In this document: piece by piece, positions 61,056 through 64,000 of the stretch | Position numbering within the stretch: the stretch's first letter is position 1 | Layout: each line of letters begins with the position of its first letter | Assembly (NCBI RefSeq): GCF_001476895.1 | Contig: NZ_LDTB01000009.1 | Coordinates: 33,147 to 97,146 of the forward strand | Direction: 5' to 3' | From: Sphingomonas endophytica | GTDB taxonomy: Bacteria > Pseudomonadota > Alphaproteobacteria > Sphingomonadales > Sphingomonadaceae | DNA length: 64,000 bases | The notes under the pieces: generated by a model | What the model was told of the DNA's origin: nothing | Databases searched by the model: none | What the model saw: the letters and a program-made list of their open reading frames with translations, nothing else | Program-made: the position numbers and the translations under genes

Positions 61056-61757
61056 TCAGGCGTCGAGCGTCAGGTCCGCCCAGATCGGCAGGTGATCCGA
61101 CGCGATGCGCGAGGCGGCGGAATGGTGGACGCCGCAAGCGGTTATCCGCCATTCCGACGAGACCATGATCCGGTCCAGCCGCGCGATCGGCCGGCGGGCG
61201 TGGAAGCTGGGACCGGTGTCGGCGAAGCGGAAATCGCCGCCGAAATCGCGCAGGCATCCGGCGGCGCGCGTCCATTCGTTGAGGTCGCCCATCATCACCG
61301 TCGGCATCCGCTGCGCACTGGCGCCGATGTGCGACAGGATTGCCGCGGCCTGTCGCCGCCGCCAGAGACCCGACAGGTCGAGGTGCATGCCGACGACGCG
61401 CACCACCGTGCCGCCGATCGCGACATCCGCCATCACCGCGCCGCGCGGTTCGAGCGCGGGCAGGTGCAACTGTTCGCAATCGAGGATCCGCGCCGACTTG
61501 CGCACGAGGATGGCATTGCCGTGCCAGCCCATGCTGCTGGCGCGCATGCCCAGCGCCACCGGTTGCCAATCACTATGTTCGTCAAGGAGATGCGGGGTGA
61601 GCACCGCCGCACGCTGCCCGAAACGGCGATCCGCCTCCTGCAAGGCGACGATATCGGCATCCACCTCGCGCAGCACCTGCAGCACCCGCTCGGGACTGCG
61701 GCGGCGATCGGTGCCGATCGCCTTGCGCATGTTGTAGCTTGCGACCTTGAGCGTCAT
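61056..61757 (-). CDS. Endonuclease/exonuclease/phosphatase family protein
   Basis: A 233-residue EEP-fold hydrolase (DNase I/exonuclease III superfamily). Catalytic blocks are VASYNMRKAIG at the start, IVALQEADRRFG with the metal-binding Glu, VVGMHLDLSGLWRRRQ, VMMGDLNEWTRAAG with Asp and Asn, and the final SDHLPIWADLTL with the catalytic Asp-His. No signal peptide is visible, so it is cytoplasmic. Substrate could be nucleic acid, inositol phosphate or phospholipid head groups; it cannot be decided. It lies downstream of tRNA-Thr and is read away from it on the same strand. Confidence 0.85.
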   Translation of the reverse strand: MTLKVASYNMRKAIGTDRRRSPERVLQVLREVDADIVALQEADRRFGQRAAVLTPHLLDEHSDWQPVALGMRASSMGWHGNAILVRKSARILDCEQLHLPALEPRGAVMADVAIGGTVVRVVGMHLDLSGLWRRRQAAAILSHIGASAQRMPTVMMGDLNEWTRAAGCLRDFGGDFRFADTGPSFHARRPIARLDRIMVSSEWRITACGVHHSAASRIASDHLPIWADLTLDA

Positions 61758-61784
61758 TCGATGTCCGTAACGGACGACGGGCGG

Positions 61785-61857
61785 TGCCGGTTGCAGGGAT
61801 CGAACCCGCGACCTTCGGTTTACAAAACCGCTGCTCTACCAGCTGAGCTAAACCGGC
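61785..61857 (-). tRNA. tRNA-Thr(TGT)
   Basis: A full cloverleaf on the minus strand: acceptor GCCGGTT/AACCGGC, D arm GCTC...GAGC, anticodon stem GCGGT/ACCGA-type with loop TTTGTAA and anticodon TGT, and T arm GCGGG TTCGATC CCTGC. Length is 73 bases to the discriminator A. The CCA end is not encoded (CC then G). Confidence 0.95.
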
Positions 61858-61883
61858 CTGCCCGCCGTGGCGCCCTCCATGCG

Positions 61884-62741
61884 TCAGGTGACGCCGAACG
61901 TCCAGCCCTCCGTCGCGGCTACCGCCGCGCTCAGCGCGGCGGGATGCCATAAATGGGGGCGATCGGCGTATTTGCGGAGCCAGGCGGCGCTCATCAGTGC
62001 GTCGGTGGCGTGGTCGCTGTACGTGGCGAGCGGTGCGTGCGGCGCGCTGCCCAACGCCGCCAGCGCGGCGTCGAGCGCGGCGGCATCGCGCAGCTTGCTG
62101 CGGCCGCGCGGCACGCCGGTCGCGCGCGCGGCGATCGCGGTGTAGATTTCGACGATCAGCGCGCCGGCATCGGGAGGCGGGTCGAACGGCCAGACGGGGA
62201 TGCGGCCGCCGAGATGATGGAGCAGGCGCATGCCGGCGAAGCTGGCCTTGGCGACCTGCGCCGCGCCGATCGCGTCATAGACGGTCGAGGGCTTGGTGGT
62301 GCCGTCCGCCTGTTCGCAGACCCGCCAGTGGAGGAAATCGCGCTTGGTGCCGTCCGCCGCGCCGAGATAGAAGTGGCGGCCGCGCCGCGCCTGAAGGAAC
62401 GAGGACGCGCCGAGATCGGCATCGTCGCAATGGCGGTCGACATAGGCCCAGAGCGCGCGGGCGTCGCGCGTGTCGGTTTCGCCCGGCAGATGCGCGCCGC
62501 GCGCGACGAAGGGGGCGGAGAAGCTGAAGTCGAAGCCGATCAGCGTCGGCGTGTCGCGCCGGGCGAGGATCCAGTCGAGGACGGCGGTGCGCGACCAGAC
62601 CCCGCCCGGTGGCGTGACCAGTTCGGGGGCGGCGGTGCCGGCGTCGCAGCCGGCGACGGCGATCCCCTTGTGCCGCGAACCCTTCGCGCCCGACCAGTCG
62701 ATCGCGACGAAGCGCGTGAAACGATCAGGGGCGGGGGCCAT
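61884..62741 (-). CDS. DUF429-like protein (RNase H-like fold), unknown function
   Basis: A 285-residue protein. The N-terminal FVAIDWSGAKGSRHKGIAVA and the later LIGFDFSFSAPFV suggest the RNase H-like/ribonuclease-H fold of DUF429-type proteins with the AIDWSGA motif, and VEIYTAIAARATGVPRGRSK and YSDHATDALMSAAWLRKY complete the pattern. Family members have no established activity. It is transcribed away from tRNA-Thr and is preceded by the YjbR-like gene, whose end overlaps its start by 17 bases, so they are co-translated. Confidence 0.65.
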   Translation of the reverse strand: MAPAPDRFTRFVAIDWSGAKGSRHKGIAVAGCDAGTAAPELVTPPGGVWSRTAVLDWILARRDTPTLIGFDFSFSAPFVARGAHLPGETDTRDARALWAYVDRHCDDADLGASSFLQARRGRHFYLGAADGTKRDFLHWRVCEQADGTTKPSTVYDAIGAAQVAKASFAGMRLLHHLGGRIPVWPFDPPPDAGALIVEIYTAIAARATGVPRGRSKLRDAAALDAALAALGSAPHAPLATYSDHATDALMSAAWLRKYADRPHLWHPAALSAAVAATEGWTFGVT

Positions 62742-63072
62742 GGCCGGCCCGTTGCTTCAGGGTGGCGCGGTCCCACCATGCCCGCGTGATGACGCGGCGG
62801 ATGCGGTCGGGATCGTCGCTGCCGTAGCGGACCAGCAGGCCCGGCCAGCTGGCGTAATGCGGCGTTTGCCAGAAGGTGGCGGGGTCGCTGTCGATCAGCA
62901 CCGCTTTCTCCTCGTGCGGCACGGCGACGTGGAAGCTGCCGGGTTCGTGGCCGGTCGAGCAGATCAGCTTGCCACGCGTCTTGATCGCGGGCTGGCCGTA
63001 GGACGTCGAGGCCTCGGTCGCGGGAAAGGTCAGCGCGAAGGCCGCGACGTCGTCCCAGTCGGCGAAGGTCAC
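62725..63072 (-). CDS. MmcQ/YjbR family protein (second copy)
   Basis: A 115-residue protein with the same fold as the gene at 5560-5916 but little identity: FADWDDVAAFALTFPATEAS, STSYGQPAIKTRGKLICSTG, FHVAVPHEEKAVLIDSDPAT and LVRYGSDDPDRIRRVITRAW. The start is the GTG at 63072, which overlaps the serine hydrolase stop as GTGA, so the pair is coupled. It overlaps the DUF429-like gene by 17 bases. The function is unestablished. Confidence 0.8.
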   Translation of the reverse strand: MTFADWDDVAAFALTFPATEASTSYGQPAIKTRGKLICSTGHEPGSFHVAVPHEEKAVLIDSDPATFWQTPHYASWPGLLVRYGSDDPDRIRRVITRAWWDRATLKQRAGHGPRP

Positions 63073-64000
63073 GACGCGGCGATCAGTTCGGCGGTGAATC
63101 GCGCCACGTCGAAGCGGGCGCCGGTCGGATCCTCCCCGCGCCGGACGACGACCAGCCGATGCGCGGGCACGACCATCACATATTGCCCGCGATTGCCCTG
63201 CGCGGAATAGCTGCCGGCGGGCAGCCCCTCCGCCGGGCCGAACAGCCAGATCGATGCGCCATAGCCCTCGCTGCGTTCCGGCTGCGGGCCGGCGGGCGTC
63301 GTCATGTAGCGCATCCAGCCGGCGGGCAGCACGCGGCGGCCCTGCCACACGCCATCCTGCAACCAGAACTGGCCGAGCCGGGCGAGGTCGCGCGCGGTGG
63401 TCCAGACGTCGCTGGAGAGAATGAAATTGTCCTGCCAGTCGCTCTGCGCGACGGTGTGGCGCATCCCCAGGGTCGTGAACAGGCGTTGCGGAAGCGCGCG
63501 ATAGCGGGCGTCGCCCAGCGTCGCGCGCAGCGATCGCGCGGCGAGAAGGATGTCGTTGTTGGCGTAGCGGAACCGCTCGCCGGGGCGCGACGAGAGCGGC
63601 CAGGAGGTCGCCTGTTCGGTGACGGTCGTGCCGCCGAAATAGATGGCGTCGGTACGATTGCCGGCGGTGTCGCTGTGCAGCCCCGAGGACATGCGCAGCA
63701 ACTGGTCGATCGTGATCCGCGCGCGCGGATCGGGGCCGAAGCGGCTGCGCCATTCGGGGATGTCGACGGGGCGGTGGACGTCGACGCCGCTCATGCCGAC
63801 CAACGTACCGGTGATGCTCTTGGCGACCGACCAGGTGCGGTTGGCGACGAACGGGCCGAAGCCGTTGGCGTACCGCTCGGCGATCACCCGTCCGTCGCGC
63901 ACGACGACCACGCCCAGCGTCTCGCTGCCGCGCCCGTACGCGCCGTCGAAGGCGCGTTCGACGACGCGGGTCAGTGCCGCGCCCGGGCGCGGCACTGACC
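63069..64000 (-). CDS. Serine hydrolase, beta-lactamase/transpeptidase fold, partial
   Basis: The 5' part runs off the right edge; no stop codon closes the frame before it, and the GTG at 63995 is probably not the true start. The visible 310 or so residues have the SxxK motif in TWSVAKSITGTLVGM and the YxN in RYANNDILLAARSL. RITIDQLLRMSSGLHSDTAG and ARDLARLGQFWLQDGVWQGR also fit the class C beta-lactamase/CubicO family. Such enzymes are mostly esterases or peptidases. It heads an operon with the YjbR-like and DUF429-like genes. Its N-terminal codons carry a perfect 32-base palindrome at the window edge. Confidence 0.85.
   Translation of the reverse strand, partial: SVPRPGAALTRVVERAFDGAYGRGSETLGVVVVRDGRVIAERYANGFGPFVANRTWSVAKSITGTLVGMSGVDVHRPVDIPEWRSRFGPDPRARITIDQLLRMSSGLHSDTAGNRTDAIYFGGTTVTEQATSWPLSSRPGERFRYANNDILLAARSLRATLGDARYRALPQRLFTTLGMRHTVAQSDWQDNFILSSDVWTTARDLARLGQFWLQDGVWQGRRVLPAGWMRYMTTPAGPQPERSEGYGASIWLFGPAEGLPAGSYSAQGNRGQYVMVVPAHRLVVVRRGEDPTGARFDVARFTAELIAAS
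63969..64000. repeat. Perfect 32-base palindrome at the right edge
   Basis: The last 32 bases are GGTCAGTGCCGCGCCC followed by its exact reverse complement GGGCGCGGCACTGACC. The repeat may extend beyond the window. It lies in what should be coding sequence of the serine hydrolase. Confidence 0.9.

Overview
The window looks like chromosomal DNA of a Sphingomonas-type alphaproteobacterium. The evidence is the high GC coding sequence with strongly overlapping operons, the gene order ihfB-rpsA-cmk-aroA-TIGR02300-tRNA-Ala, an hdaA-ppk1-ppx operon, a CcrM-type GANTC methylase, FhuE/FhuA-like TonB-dependent receptors, a SWIB-domain protein and a CP4-like (class II) AroA. No phage, insertion sequence, CRISPR array or rRNA operon was seen. 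Almost all of the sequence is coding. The gene at each edge is cut off: ihfB on the left and a serine hydrolase on the right.

Layout. 1-5.4 kb: ihfB, rpsA with a clear terminator, a ParDE-type toxin-antitoxin pair on the opposite strand wedged between rpsA and cmk, then cmk, aroA, a TIGR02300 protein and tRNA-Ala(GGC). 5.5-13.2 kb: a YjbR protein, purN and purM, then DUF2066, hdaA, ppk1 and ppx translationally coupled by 4-base overlaps. 13.2-17.2 kb: a divergent GH31/GH35 pair around a LacI-type palindrome, probably for xyloglucan side chains. 17.2-24.5 kb: a large hybrid histidine kinase, then a membrane-lipid operon (small membrane protein, AcvB/VirJ-like protein, DUF2147, MprF/LpiA). 24.5-38.7 kb: a SWIB protein and a complete tripartite export locus. 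That locus has a sensor kinase, an NtrC-like regulator with a decayed AAA+ domain, a periplasmic adaptor, an ATPase, a DUF2807 lipoprotein, three tandem paralogous MacB/FtsX permeases and a TolC-like channel.

38.7-51.7 kb: a Fur-box-preceded siderophore receptor, a TrmB-like regulator, a cnrYXH-like Ni/Co-sensing ECF sigma operon, class I nrdA, class I fumarase, a second siderophore receptor with a Fur-like site and an odd leader region, a lipoprotein, an EcfG-type stress promoter in front of a PRC-barrel gene, and a TonB. 51.8-64 kb: uvrB, a ferredoxin-NADP reductase, DUF1272, a ThiD-VOC fusion, rnhB, ccrM preceded by seven GANTC sites in 139 bases, folP, a bestrophin, an EEP-family hydrolase, tRNA-Thr(TGT), a DUF429-like protein, a second YjbR protein and the partial serine hydrolase.

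Points that deserve most attention are the GANTC cluster in front of ccrM, the CnrX-like sensor with exact ligand spacing but no efflux pump beside it, the sigma54-incompetent regulator divergent from the triple-permease exporter, the super-Shine-Dalgarno mini-ORF upstream of the second siderophore receptor, and a perfect 32-base palindrome ending exactly at the right edge of the window.
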